From positions 1 to 15,730 of the forward strand of contig CAKZYM010000649.1 of assembly GCA_937884685.1 (NCBI GenBank): a stretch of DNA of 15,730 bases, read 5' to 3'. This DNA is from an uncultured Calothrix sp. GTDB lineage: Bacteria > Cyanobacteriota > Cyanobacteriia > Cyanobacteriales > Nostocaceae. The notes under the pieces are model-generated. The model had not been told where the DNA came from and made no database searches. It was given only the letters and a program-made list of their open reading frames with translations. A program made the translations under genes and the position numbers. The number at the start of each line of letters is the position of its first letter. Position 1 is the first letter of the stretch. Shown one piece after another: positions 1 through 6,323 of this stretch.

Positions 1-84
1 ATTGAATCAATCATTGTCGAAGAACTAAAAAATGAAAATCTCACAATAGTATTATATGAAAAAGAATCAACTATTAACTCTTAA
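1..84 (+). CDS. C-terminal end of an unidentified protein (5' partial)
   Basis: Frame 1 on the plus strand is open from the first base for 27 codons and stops at TAA 82-84. The residues end in IVLYEKESTINS, and the charged/hydrophobic alternation before them looks like a genuine protein tail, but it is too short to assign to a family. The gene converges on cobK, with only 10 nt between the two stop codons. Its stop lies inside the same heptamer array that holds the cobK stop. A chance open frame of this length cannot be excluded in this short stretch, so treat it as a probable partial gene. Confidence 0.5.
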   Translation: MESIIVEELKNENLTIVLYEKESTINS

Positions 85-109
85 CTCCTAACTCCTAACT
101 CCTAACTCT
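75..109. repeat. Heptanucleotide tandem array (TAACTCC/T x5)
   Basis: Five contiguous 7-nt units, TAACTCT then three TAACTCC then TAACTCT. The array contains the TAA stop of the left-edge gene (82-84) and, on the other strand, the TAG stop and last four codons of cobK (95-97 and 98-109). It matches the STRR style of repeat known from filamentous cyanobacteria. Confidence 0.9.
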
Positions 110-835
110 TTCAACCCATTCCAAAGCACCTTCAACATCCTCCACTCTTTCCCCTTCCGGAAGCATTGGACGTTTTACCATCACTACTTTAATTCCCAAT
201 TCTCGTGCAGCAACAATTTTTGCATAAGTTGCATTACCACCGCTATTTTTACTAACGATAGTATCAATATTATGCTTCTGCAATAACTGCTTTTCTGAAT
301 CCCGACTAAATGGACCTCGCTCCAATAAAAGCAAACCTTTTGGTAATATATTATCCTCTGAAGGTTTCTCAACCATTCGCATCAAAAACCAAATATTTTC
401 AATTTGATTAAAAGCAGTAACTTCTTGTCTTCCAATCGTTAAAAATACTCGCTTTGAAATATTAGGTAAAATATCTACCGCTGCTTGTGTATTCTCCACT
501 TCTACCCATTTATCACCAGTTACAGATTTCCATTCCGAACGAACCAACATTAATCGCGGTAATCCTAACTTTTCTGCCGCAATCGCTGCATGATAAGATA
601 TTTTGGCTGCAAAAGGATGTGTTGCATCAACGACTAAATCAATATTTTCTGCTTCTAAATATTTTATTAATCCTGTAATACCACCAAAACCACCAACACG
701 GGTTTGTTGAGATATTACAGTTTTATTAGTACGACCTGCCAAAGAGACTTTTAATTCTATATTAGGTAAATTAATCGCTTTTTCAGCTAATTCCCTAGCT
801 TCTTGAGTTCCACCCAAAATTAATAATTTCACCAA
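95..835 (-). CDS. cobK: Precorrin-6A / cobalt-precorrin-6A reductase
   Basis: This cytoplasmic enzyme reduces precorrin-6A (or the cobalt form) to precorrin-6B with NADPH during corrin-ring synthesis. The 246-residue length is normal for CobK/CbiJ. The N-terminus has the nucleotide-binding loop LILGGTQEAR (residues 5-14), and DATHPFA (about 70-76) is also typical of the family. There is no ATG near the start: residue 1 is TTG (833-835) and residue 2 is GTG (830-832), and either could initiate. It lies 7 nt downstream of the small lipoprotein gene, so the two are probably co-transcribed. The last codons (RVRS and stop) are encoded by the heptamer array, so the C-terminal tail is probably not conserved. 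Other cobalamin genes in the window (cbiD, DUF1636) are 2.4 kb away on the same strand. Confidence 0.92.
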   Translation of the reverse strand: MVKLLILGGTQEARELAEKAINLPNIELKVSLAGRTNKTVISQQTRVGGFGGITGLIKYLEAENIDLVVDATHPFAAKISYHAAIAAEKLGLPRLMLVRSEWKSVTGDKWVEVENTQAAVDILPNISKRVFLTIGRQEVTAFNQIENIWFLMRMVEKPSEDNILPKGLLLLERGPFSRDSEKQLLQKHNIDTIVSKNSGGNATYAKIVAARELGIKVVMVKRPMLPEGERVEDVEGALEWVERVRS

Positions 836-842
836 TTTCTAT

Positions 843-1070
843 TTATGAAGCATCTATATAACCTTGTATATAACAATAATCATGTAAATTATTTAAATGC
901 AATGGCTTTATTCTTAAAGCGCTATTGACTATATAAAATCCCTCTAAATAAGCATTATATCCGATATCAGTTTGACAGTCTTTTCTCGTAAAATTACTAC
1001 TAATTTGGCAAGAAGTAAGAAGGAAAGAAAGAATTAGACAACTTAAACAGATTATAACCTTGGATAGCAT
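843..1070 (-). CDS. Small putative lipoprotein of unknown function
   Basis: A 75-residue protein. It begins with a hydrophobic signal segment (residues 1-18) ending in the lipobox LLTSC, so Cys21 is the likely lipidated residue. The mature part is only about 55 residues, with two further cysteines (Cys32 and Cys66) that could form a disulfide in the periplasm. I do not recognise the family. ATG at 1068-1070 is preceded by AGGAA about 9 nt upstream, which supports this start. The stop is 7 nt before the cobK start on the same strand, which suggests one transcript. A link to cobalamin or cobalt handling is only a guess from position. Confidence 0.65.
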   Translation of the reverse strand: MLSKVIICLSCLILSFLLTSCQISSNFTRKDCQTDIGYNAYLEGFYIVNSALRIKPLHLNNLHDYCYIQGYIDAS

Positions 1071-1309
1071 ATTTACTAATTCCTATTAAAATTTTAAAAA
1101 TTAATTGCATGTTAAACAGACTTATTGATAAAAACAAGTATAAAAGTTATATATCAGTTTTCAGTTGAATAGAATACACCCCTCTCCTTAATAAGGAGAG
1201 GGGATGGGGTGAGGTTAATCAAGGTGTATTGCATCCAAATGAAAAGCGCTATAAATTACAAATCAAATTATATTTTTTAATTTTTCACTATTACAATAAT
1301 TTACAGAAC
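1071..1309. other. Gap between hspA terminator and lipoprotein gene
   Basis: AT-rich sequence without a convincing gene. It would hold the promoter of the lipoprotein-cobK pair; a weak TTGTTT-17-TAACAT match exists on the minus strand but is not strong enough to call. The only other structure is the hairpin element at 1168-1231. Confidence 0.6.
1168..1231. repeat. Dispersed hairpin repeat, copy 1
   Basis: The core is a perfect 12-bp inverted repeat, CCCCTCTCCTTA (1179-1190) and its complement (1192-1203), separated by one base. It is enclosed by AATACACC (1173-1180) and GGTGTATT (1223-1230), another perfect pair. The flanks ATAGAATACA on the left and GTGAGGTT on the right recur in the copy at 13552-13637. 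There is no coding capacity, so this resembles a MITE-like or REP-like element. Confidence 0.75.
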
Positions 1310-1341
1310 AAAAAAATCCCGATTGCTTTTACACAACCGGG
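1310..1341 (-). terminator. Rho-independent terminator of hspA
   Basis: Read on the minus strand: stem CCCGGTTG (1341-1334), 8-nt loop (1333-1326), stem CAATCGGG (1325-1318) with one G-U pair, then a run of seven T (1316-1310). It lies 56 nt beyond the hspA stop and has the classic intrinsic terminator layout. Confidence 0.85.
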
Positions 1342-1397
1342 CTGGTAAATTCAACTATCCAAAATTATCTGTTACCATGCTTACATTATGCGTCGAT

Positions 1398-1838
1398 TTA
1401 CTCAAGGTTAACTTTTACGACTTTATTCTTTTCTTCTTGAGCTTTGGGTAAATGTAAATTCAAAATACCATCTTTATAATCAGCCTTGACATCGGTATTC
1501 TGAATTCGTGTTGGTAAAGGAATTACTCGCTCAAACTTACCGTAACGGAACTCACTTCTTTTATTACCGTTTTCCTCGGTAGTACTTTCTTCCTTACGCT
1601 CTCCTTTAATAGAAACCGCTTTTTCGGTAACTTGAATATCCAAGTCTTTTGCATTCATACCTGGAACTTCTAACTTCAAGTTTACAGCATCATCGGTTTC
1701 CGATAATTCAGCCGCAGGAACCTTAGAAAAGTTTCCAAAATTAGAATTATCTTTATCAAGCATATCGTCAAATAAACGATTGAAGCTTCTTTGCAAAGCG
1801 TTCATTTCATGCCAAGGATTATAACGTACTAAAGTCAT
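1398..1838 (-). CDS. hspA: Small heat-shock protein, Hsp20/alpha-crystallin family
   Basis: A cytoplasmic, ATP-independent holdase that binds unfolding proteins and, in cyanobacteria, also associates with thylakoids. The 146 residues match the cyanobacterial HspA/Hsp17 size. The N-terminus (MTLVRYNPWHEMNALQR) is typical of bacterial class A small heat-shock proteins. The alpha-crystallin domain runs from about residue 40 to 132, with the hallmark GILNLHLPK at 124-132. The C-terminal V-x-V motif (VKV, 141-143), which docks neighbouring subunits in oligomers, is present. ATG at 1836-1838 follows a strong Shine-Dalgarno (GGAGG, 1852-1848) with 9-nt spacing. The gene is a single transcription unit with its own promoter and terminator. 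Confidence 0.95.
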   Translation of the reverse strand: MTLVRYNPWHEMNALQRSFNRLFDDMLDKDNSNFGNFSKVPAAELSETDDAVNLKLEVPGMNAKDLDIQVTEKAVSIKGERKEESTTEENGNKRSEFRYGKFERVIPLPTRIQNTDVKADYKDGILNLHLPKAQEEKNKVVKVNLE

Positions 1839-1900
1839 TTTAATTTGCCTCCAAAAAACAATTTGTGTTTGATTTGTGTGTCTTAGTTGTTTGCTTTGAT
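1839..1900 (-). promoter_or_regulatory. hspA 5' leader, possible RNA thermometer
   Basis: About 62 nt lie between the predicted transcription start and the ATG. The leader is A/C-rich up to a U6-GGAGG segment. An AAACAA (1892-1887) / TTGTTT (1861-1856) pair can fold immediately before the Shine-Dalgarno. Small heat-shock genes of several cyanobacteria carry RNA thermometers here, but I see no anti-Shine-Dalgarno pairing directly with GGAGG, so a thermometer is only possible. Confidence 0.3.
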
Positions 1901-1906
1901 GTTTCT

Positions 1907-1935
1907 ATATTAATGAAAATAAAAGGTAGTGTAAA
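1907..1935 (-). promoter_or_regulatory. Predicted hspA promoter
   Basis: On the minus strand, TTTACA (1935-1930) and TAATAT (1912-1907) are separated by exactly 17 nt, a good match to a vegetative sigma-70 type promoter. The start point would be near 1900. No CIRCE inverted repeat (the HrcA operator) is visible around it. Confidence 0.55.
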
Positions 1936-1978
1936 TTCGGTTTGCATCACAATATAAATCAAGAAAACCGACCATTTT

Positions 1979-2006
1979 ACAGTTAACAGTCAACAGTTAA
2001 CAGTTA
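1979..2006. repeat. Heptanucleotide tandem array (ACAGTTA x4)
   Basis: Four units ACAGTTA, ACAGTCA, ACAGTTA, ACAGTTA. It is the same family as the arrays at 6282-6323 and 6461-6502. Unlike most arrays here it does not touch a gene end. Confidence 0.85.
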
Positions 2007-2016
2007 TCAACTCGTT

Positions 2017-2083
2017 ACAAGGTTCTACCTTGTAATGCATTTCCAAAGGCTCTGCCTTTGTTTATATAATGTAGGCAGAGCCT
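2017..2083. repeat. Cluster of short inverted repeats
   Basis: Three overlapping palindromic pieces: ACAAGG-N5-CCTTGT (2017-2033), CAAAGGC-TCT-GCCTTTG (2044-2060), and AGGCTCTGCCT (2047-2057) pairing with AGGCAGAGCCT (2073-2083). The stretch can switch between a local and a longer hairpin. Sequence of this kind is scattered through cyanobacterial intergenic DNA. Confidence 0.65.
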
Positions 2084-2198
2084 AATGAAATTGCTTCACA
2101 GTTAAAGACTAGGAATTAGATTAATATTCATGTTCGGTTAATAGTAATAATTCAGTTCGGGAAACCGAAAATAGATTATTTATTTCACCCATAAATAA

Positions 2199-2253
2199 TG
2201 TAGAGACGCGTTCGCAAAGTGTGCCCAATAGGGCATTATATCGCGTCTCTACA
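2199..2253. repeat. Inverted-repeat element with 12-bp arms
   Basis: TGTAGAGACGCG (2199-2210) and CGCGTCTCTACA (2242-2253) are perfect complements. The 31-nt interior contains a second small stem, TGCCC-AATA-GGGCA (2222-2235). The GTAGAGACG...CGTCTCTAC ends are familiar from dispersed repeats of Nostoc-type genomes. No T-run follows on either strand, so it is a poor terminator. Confidence 0.75.
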
Positions 2254-2316
2254 AAATCGTAAAAATATTAATAATCGTGCAGTAATTCAATCAAAAACCA
2301 TTTATTAAATTGAAAG

Positions 2317-2724
2317 TTAAATTGACGGTGCGGATACCTTTGCTGATAACTCCGCATCAGCTTTTTCTAGTTCTGGTTCAGTTGCGATAATATGTTCTTC
2401 CAAAATCGCTAAGTTGCGAATATTAGATTTATAAAAAGCATCAAACACATCACCCAACAACGGAACAGTACCGACAACAAATTCTAGACCGACATTAAAT
2501 ATCATTTTTTTGAGATTGTCACTCGACACACCCACACGAGTTGCGAGATAAATAATGTAACCAGAAACTATCGTACTAATAATGTCTCCAGCACCAGGGA
2601 CTAAACCAAGAATTGGGTCTAAACCGATGCGAAACTTTATACCGGGAATACCGATAGCAGTATCCATTAGCCGACTGAATTTACGAATTCGGTTAAGAGT
2701 CGCGAGTTTTTTTGCAGTATCCAT
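2317..2724 (-). CDS. DUF4112 family membrane protein
   Basis: A 135-residue protein with the DUF4112 signature: an N-terminal LNRIRKFSRLMDTAIGIPG segment (10-28) followed by RIGLDPILGLVPGAGD (32-47). Two hydrophobic stretches follow, about 48-63 (STIVSGYIIYLATRVG type) and 76-92, where VPLLGD repeats the GLVPGAGD idea. This suggests two re-entrant or membrane-spanning hairpins with both ends in the cytoplasm. The family has no established function. ATG at 2722-2724 has no obvious Shine-Dalgarno, which is common in cyanobacteria. The gene stands alone, with repeats downstream and a 110-nt AT-rich gap upstream. Confidence 0.88.
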   Translation of the reverse strand: MDTAKKLATLNRIRKFSRLMDTAIGIPGIKFRIGLDPILGLVPGAGDIISTIVSGYIIYLATRVGVSSDNLKKMIFNVGLEFVVGTVPLLGDVFDAFYKSNIRNLAILEEHIIATEPELEKADAELSAKVSAPSI

Positions 2725-2834
2725 AATTAATATATTTGCATTAATGACTAATTAATGTCTTATATCGCGAGAAAGAATCTATTATTTAAACAACTCTATA
2801 AAAAGATATGATTTTGGATATTGCGAATCAATAC

Positions 2835-3222
2835 TTACCAAATACTACTCAAATCCAACACAAAACCAGATAAAATATCTTCACCACTCAAAGTTGACGG
2901 ATTATCTAACTCTTTAATCTTATTATCTGAACGGTAAATATAAATCTTGCGCTCTTTTCTATCAATCAACCATCCTAATTTTGTACCGTTATTAATATAC
3001 TGAGCCAAAACCCACACCCTTACCGTCTTGCTTAATCCACATATCCAATTGTCCAATTAGTTCAAAATTTCTTTGACTATTCTCAGAATCTGTTGGGAAA
3101 TCAAGAATAATTTCTCCACTCGCTTTACGTTCGATGCGAAAATCTTGATTTAACTGACAAAAATCAAATAATTGCTCATCCGTCATCCTAATAACAGGAT
3201 GAAATTTTAACACCACGGACAT
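2835..3222 (-). pseudogene. Uma2-family (DUF820) nuclease remnant with internal deletion
   Basis: Uma2 proteins are PD-(D/E)xK-fold putative endonucleases of about 190 residues, highly multiplied in cyanobacteria. Here the N-terminal third is intact (ATG 3220-3222, through MTDEQLFDFCQ to GKGVGF) and stops at a TAA near 2991. The C-terminal third (QYINNGTKLGWLIDRKER, ending in SGFVLDLSSIW at 2838) follows directly in another frame. The middle of roughly 70 residues is missing. That part normally carries the catalytic S-P-D and V-E-L/V-x-S segments, so the remnant cannot be active. The junction is near 3005-3015 and the loss is not a multiple of three. It begins 2 nt after the cbiD stop. Confidence 0.85.
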
Positions 3223-3224
3223 TT

Positions 3225-4316
3225 TCAATATTTTTTACTATTCCCTATTCTCTTAACAATAATCTCCCCTTTTCTATCAAACAAAACCACCCCAACCTTC
3301 ATCTCCACATCCGCATACTTCTTCACGTAACTTTGAGCTTTCCGACTTATTTTTTCAGCCAAATTACCAAAAACCGCATCAGCGAAACCCAATTCAATCA
3401 ACTTTTTATGCGCTTCATCCGCTGTCTTCACTCCCAAAACAGCCCGAACAGCTTCAATATCTCCCCCAACTTCCACCACACTAGCAGCAATAATTTCCAA
3501 CTTCCCATCAGCAATATGACTCGAAGTATTGAAAATTCCTCCCGCTAATTTAATTAACTTTCCTTGATAACCCAACAACAATACCGACTCAGCTTTATAC
3601 AATCCCGCTTCCACCAGCAAAGCTCCCAACCAATTACCAGTAGCAACTATTCTCGATTCTGGAATAGATAAACGCTCCGCAACAGAGTAACCATTTGCAC
3701 CAATACAAAACACTAAATCGCGACGATTTTTTACCTTCTCTCGCAAAATACCGCGAAATTCATCTAAATGTTCCGCAGCAGAAAGCGGTTTAGAAATACC
3801 GCTCGTACCCAACAAAGCTAAACCTTCCAAAATTCCAAAAGCTTCATTAGAAGTCCTTTTAGCTAACTCCCTTCCTTGAGGAAGAATTATTTTGACAGTT
3901 ACAGTTTTATCTTCAGGAATTAAAGGTAATAAATTCTTGTCAAACAAACGACGAGCAAAACTATAAATCGCAGCTTCCCCCGTCGTAGTTTTACCCAAAC
4001 CTTCCCCAGCTTCTAAAATTAATATTTCTTCTTGTCGCGGTGATAGTTTAACTAAAGCCCAAATCGGAGTATTTCTAGTTAAATCTAAATTATCACCTGG
4101 GTTGCTTAAAGTAATAGCCAAAGCAGTATTACCATCTAAAACAGCAACCTGTTCAATGGGAATTTCTGCACTTTCATCAAGTAAATCAACAGAAACCGAT
4201 AATAATTTTTCTGCAATATCATCCGAATTGCTTTCTAAATTAATTAAAGCAGCCTTTGCAGCAGCAACCGCGAAGACAGGGAGAGTGTAGCCGGGGAGGG
4301 GGGATTGGGGAGACAA
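3225..4316 (-). CDS. cbiD: Cobalt-precorrin-5B C1-methyltransferase
   Basis: CbiD methylates C1 of cobalt-precorrin-5B in the anaerobic-type cobalamin route, using S-adenosylmethionine in the cytoplasm. The 363 residues are the usual length. Family landmarks are GYTLPVFAVAAAKAAL (9-24), GEGLGKTTTGEAAI (104-117), LAKRTSNEAFGILEGLALLG (151-170) running into TSGI, and GYQGKLIKLAGGIF (249-262). The only usable start is TTG at 4314-4316; no ATG precedes it in frame. The first residues (SPQSPLP) are encoded by a pyrimidine-rich tract that continues upstream where a Shine-Dalgarno should be. The gene follows the DUF1636 gene on the same strand, 112 nt downstream, and is followed almost at once by the Uma2 remnant. 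Confidence 0.94.
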   Translation of the reverse strand: MSPQSPLPGYTLPVFAVAAAKAALINLESNSDDIAEKLLSVSVDLLDESAEIPIEQVAVLDGNTALAITLSNPGDNLDLTRNTPIWALVKLSPRQEEILILEAGEGLGKTTTGEAAIYSFARRLFDKNLLPLIPEDKTVTVKIILPQGRELAKRTSNEAFGILEGLALLGTSGISKPLSAAEHLDEFRGILREKVKNRRDLVFCIGANGYSVAERLSIPESRIVATGNWLGALLVEAGLYKAESVLLLGYQGKLIKLAGGIFNTSSHIADGKLEIIAASVVEVGGDIEAVRAVLGVKTADEAHKKLIELGFADAVFGNLAEKISRKAQSYVKKYADVEMKVGVVLFDRKGEIIVKRIGNSKKY

Positions 4317-4386
4317 AGTGATGAGGAAGAGGGGGAAGAGGGGGAAGAAGGAGGGAGGGAGAGAGTGAGAGAGGGAGGGAAAATAA
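4291..4386. repeat. Polypurine/polypyrimidine tract over the cbiD start
   Basis: The plus strand is nearly pure A/G with G-runs: GGGG (4293-4296), GGGGGG (4298-4303), GGGG (4307-4310), then GGGGG, GGGGG and GGG runs to about 4379. On the cbiD coding strand this reads as C/T. It covers the first eight codons of cbiD and the upstream 65 nt. It could form a G-quadruplex or triplex in DNA, but the mRNA would be C/U-rich. Confidence 0.8.
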
Positions 4387-4435
4387 TAACTCCTAACTCC
4401 TAACCCCTAACTCCTAACTCCTAACTGTTCACTGT
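4387..4435. repeat. Heptanucleotide tandem array (TAACTCC x7)
   Basis: Seven units: TAACTCC, TAACTCC, TAACCCC, TAACTCC, TAACTCC, TAACTGT, TCACTGT. The last two units grade into the ACAGTTA family read on the other strand. The TGA stop of the DUF1636 gene (4431-4429) is inside the array. Together with the purine tract it fills the whole DUF1636-cbiD gap. Confidence 0.9.
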
Positions 4436-4821
4436 AAACTCGGAATTCTTGCCAAAACACCCTTTTTCATTGCTTTAGGACGCTCCGACCAAGCCATTTG
4501 ACCGTCTGATTTTTCGTAGTACAAGCTAGCACATTCCAGCACTGCGGAAGATGTTTCGGGAAGTGCTTCTGAATCATGGTTTAAATTACCAAATAAATAT
4601 GTCATTTTACCCGATGCAGCAAAAGCTACAGCACAGGAATGACTGCAAGCACTCATGCATTCTACCGATTTCACAGTAAATTCTTCGGATAGCGCCCAAT
4701 CTTGATGTTTTTCTTCTAATTCTTTCAATAGTTTCTCACCACCACTAATACCCGTGCGCTTTCCATCTTGCCAAGTACTAGCACAACTTGAGCAAACTAA
4801 AATCGTGTGTTGATTATCCAT
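4429..4821 (-). CDS. DUF1636 metal-binding / thioredoxin-like ferredoxin protein
   Basis: A 130-residue protein of the DUF1636 (COG5469) family, predicted to bind metal or a [2Fe-2S] cluster in a thioredoxin-like fold. Cysteines are Cys10 and Cys13 (VCSSCAS), then Cys55, Cys59 and Cys63 (ECMSACSHSC). This is the CxxC...CxxxC pattern expected of thioredoxin-like ferredoxins. Family members are frequently encoded beside cobalamin-synthesis or CobW genes, and cbiD lies just downstream on the same strand. A role in cobalt or corrin metabolism is therefore a fair inference, but the biochemistry is not established. Start ATG 4819-4821. The last residues (SLQ) and the stop fall in the heptamer array. 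No cobalamin riboswitch is visible upstream. Confidence 0.88.
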   Translation of the reverse strand: MDNQHTILVCSSCASTWQDGKRTGISGGEKLLKELEEKHQDWALSEEFTVKSVECMSACSHSCAVAFAASGKMTYLFGNLNHDSEALPETSSAVLECASLYYEKSDGQMAWSERPKAMKKGVLARIPSLQ

Positions 4822-4937
4822 GTTTATGGTGTTTATAAATTTAAATAAATGCTTTCTTCTGCCGTGACCTCATAGATTACCACTATTTGTACCAGCTAGA
4901 CGATTTTATAATTTAGATATTGAATTGAACATTTTTA

Positions 4938-5429
4938 TCATTCAACTCTCAATCCCAAAATAACTAAGTCCCTTTCAACGCTATCAAGCTCCGCGATTCC
5001 CGGTAAATTTCCCCAACGTTCAAAACCAAATTTTTCAAACAGTTTTAAACTCGCTTCATTGTGACCGAAAATAAATCCAATCAAGGTTTTCAGACCTAAA
5101 TTTGGACTTTGACGAATGGCTTCTTTTAAAAGTCTTTCTCCCAAGCCCTGACGATGATATTTTGTCGCAATATAAATACTCACTTCGGCTGTTGCATGAT
5201 AAGCCGGTCTGCCATAAAAAGGCTGAAAACTCAACCATCCAGCAATCACTTCCCCAGTTTCAACTACCCAAAGCGGATGTTTGACGGGTGAACGATTTTT
5301 AAACCAGTTGATACGACTCATTACAGATACTGGTTCTAAGTCTGCTGTAGCCATTCTTCCAGGAATTGAAGCGTTGTATATCGCTACTATCGCAGGTAAA
5401 TCATTTTCATTCGCATGACGGATAATCAT
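4938..5429 (-). CDS. GNAT-family N-acetyltransferase, phosphinothricin acetyltransferase-like
   Basis: A 163-residue cytoplasmic enzyme expected to transfer acetyl from acetyl-CoA to an amine. The acetyl-CoA loop is RQGLG (93-97), following VSIYIATKYH (83-92). The C-terminal FGHNEASLKLFEKFGF segment (121-136) with the N-x-A-S pattern and the N-terminal IRHANENDLPAIVAIYN fit the Pat/MddA group, which acetylates phosphinothricin-like or methionine-derivative substrates. The real substrate cannot be read from sequence. I chose ATG 5427-5429, which gives the usual M-I-I-R start; a TTG two codons upstream is less likely. It diverges from the dehydrogenase gene across 58 nt. Confidence 0.88.
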   Translation of the reverse strand: MIIRHANENDLPAIVAIYNASIPGRMATADLEPVSVMSRINWFKNRSPVKHPLWVVETGEVIAGWLSFQPFYGRPAYHATAEVSIYIATKYHRQGLGERLLKEAIRQSPNLGLKTLIGFIFGHNEASLKLFEKFGFERWGNLPGIAELDSVERDLVILGLRVE

Positions 5430-5487
5430 TTGCAATTTATGAACGACAATATTAAGAAATGATACAGAAAATTCGATAGTATTTGTT

Positions 5488-6288
5488 ATGCCTAGCGCTA
5501 TTATTACAGGTGGTTCTCAAGGAATCGGTAAAGAAACAGCACTTTTATTTGCTCGTAAGGGATACGATTTAGTCTTGACAGCTCGACAAGCGGAGACTTT
5601 GGAAGCAACAGCAGCGGAAGTTCGTGCAGTCGGAACCAAGGTACTGGCTGTGACCTGCGATGTTAGTCAGGAAGCAGAAGTAAATAATTTGATATCAAAG
5701 GCTTTGGAATATTTTGGCAGCATTGATGTTTTAATCAACAATGCTGGGGTTTGCATGACCGGCCCAATTGAAAATACTTCTTTGGATGATTGGCATCGGG
5801 TAATGGATGTGAATGTCTGGGGATATATTCACACAATTCATGCACTTTTACCGCATTTTTTAGTCCGCAGTGCTGGAACAATTATAAATGTAGGTTCTAT
5901 CGGTGGTAAATTGCCTTTACCAGAAATGACCGTTTACTGTGCCAGCAAGTACGCGATTACAGGTTTAACAGAAACTTTGCGACTGGAATTAAAACCAAAA
6001 GGTATTCATGTAGGTGCAGTACATCCGAGCGCTACTAACAGTAATTTTATGGAAAGAGCGCAGTTTCGCGGAAGTAGCGAACAGGAAGCAGAAAAACGAC
6101 GTAATTCCATGGCTAGTTTCTTGGAATCACCAGCAGCAAGCAAACCAGAAGATGTCGCAAACGCTGTTTGGGATGCGGTTAAACATCAAAAAGATGAAGT
6201 AGTAGTCGGTTCTGGTTCGATTATGTCAGCTGCTTACAAATTCTTCCCCGGATTAATGCAATTTGCGATGCAGACATCTAAACAGTGA
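5488..6288 (+). CDS. Short-chain dehydrogenase/reductase (classical SDR)
   Basis: A 266-residue NAD(P)-dependent oxidoreductase with a Rossmann fold. It has the cofactor motif TGGSQGIG (7-14), acidic D58 of CDVS, NNAG (84-87), and the catalytic Ser137, Tyr150 and Lys154 (GSIGG and YCASK). Arg33 (TAR) after the second strand suggests NADP(H) preference. The substrate is unknown; the C-terminal region with a proline/alanine-rich linker and hydrophobic tail (FFPGLMQFAMQ) resembles SDRs of lipid or sterol type. It diverges from the GNAT gene. The stop TGA (6286-6288) is contributed by the first heptamer of the following array. Confidence 0.92.
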   Translation: MPSAIITGGSQGIGKETALLFARKGYDLVLTARQAETLEATAAEVRAVGTKVLAVTCDVSQEAEVNNLISKALEYFGSIDVLINNAGVCMTGPIENTSLDDWHRVMDVNVWGYIHTIHALLPHFLVRSAGTIINVGSIGGKLPLPEMTVYCASKYAITGLTETLRLELKPKGIHVGAVHPSATNSNFMERAQFRGSSEQEAEKRRNSMASFLESPAASKPEDVANAVWDAVKHQKDEVVVGSGSIMSAAYKFFPGLMQFAMQTSKQ

Positions 6289-6323
6289 ACAGTTAACAGT
6301 TAGCAGTTATCAGTTATCAGTTA
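6282..6323. repeat. Heptanucleotide tandem array (ACAGTTA type x6)
   Basis: Six units from ACAGTGA to TCAGTTA. The first supplies the dehydrogenase stop codon. A second six-unit array in the opposite orientation lies at 6461-6502, 137 nt away. Confidence 0.9.

Larger units (their letters stand above)
1936..2316. other. Gene-free region between DUF4112 gene and hspA promoter
   Basis: No credible open frame. It holds a short heptamer array (1979-2006), a cluster of small hairpins (2017-2083) and a larger inverted repeat (2199-2253). It seems to be a landing place for dispersed repeats rather than a regulatory region. Confidence 0.7.

Noticed and set aside
487..678. Plus-strand open frame inside cobK
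   Set aside because: Low-complexity Leu/Ile-rich shadow on the opposite strand of a clear gene.
1839..1980. CIRCE operator for hspA
   Set aside because: No TTAGCACTC...GAGTGCTAA inverted repeat is present.
2199..2253. Inverted repeat as a terminator for the DUF4112 gene
   Set aside because: It has no T-run after the stem on the minus strand, so a dispersed repeat is the better reading.
4822..4937. Possible cobalamin riboswitch before the DUF1636-cbiD genes
   Set aside because: No B12-box-like conserved core or multi-stem architecture can be traced in this 116-nt AT-rich gap.
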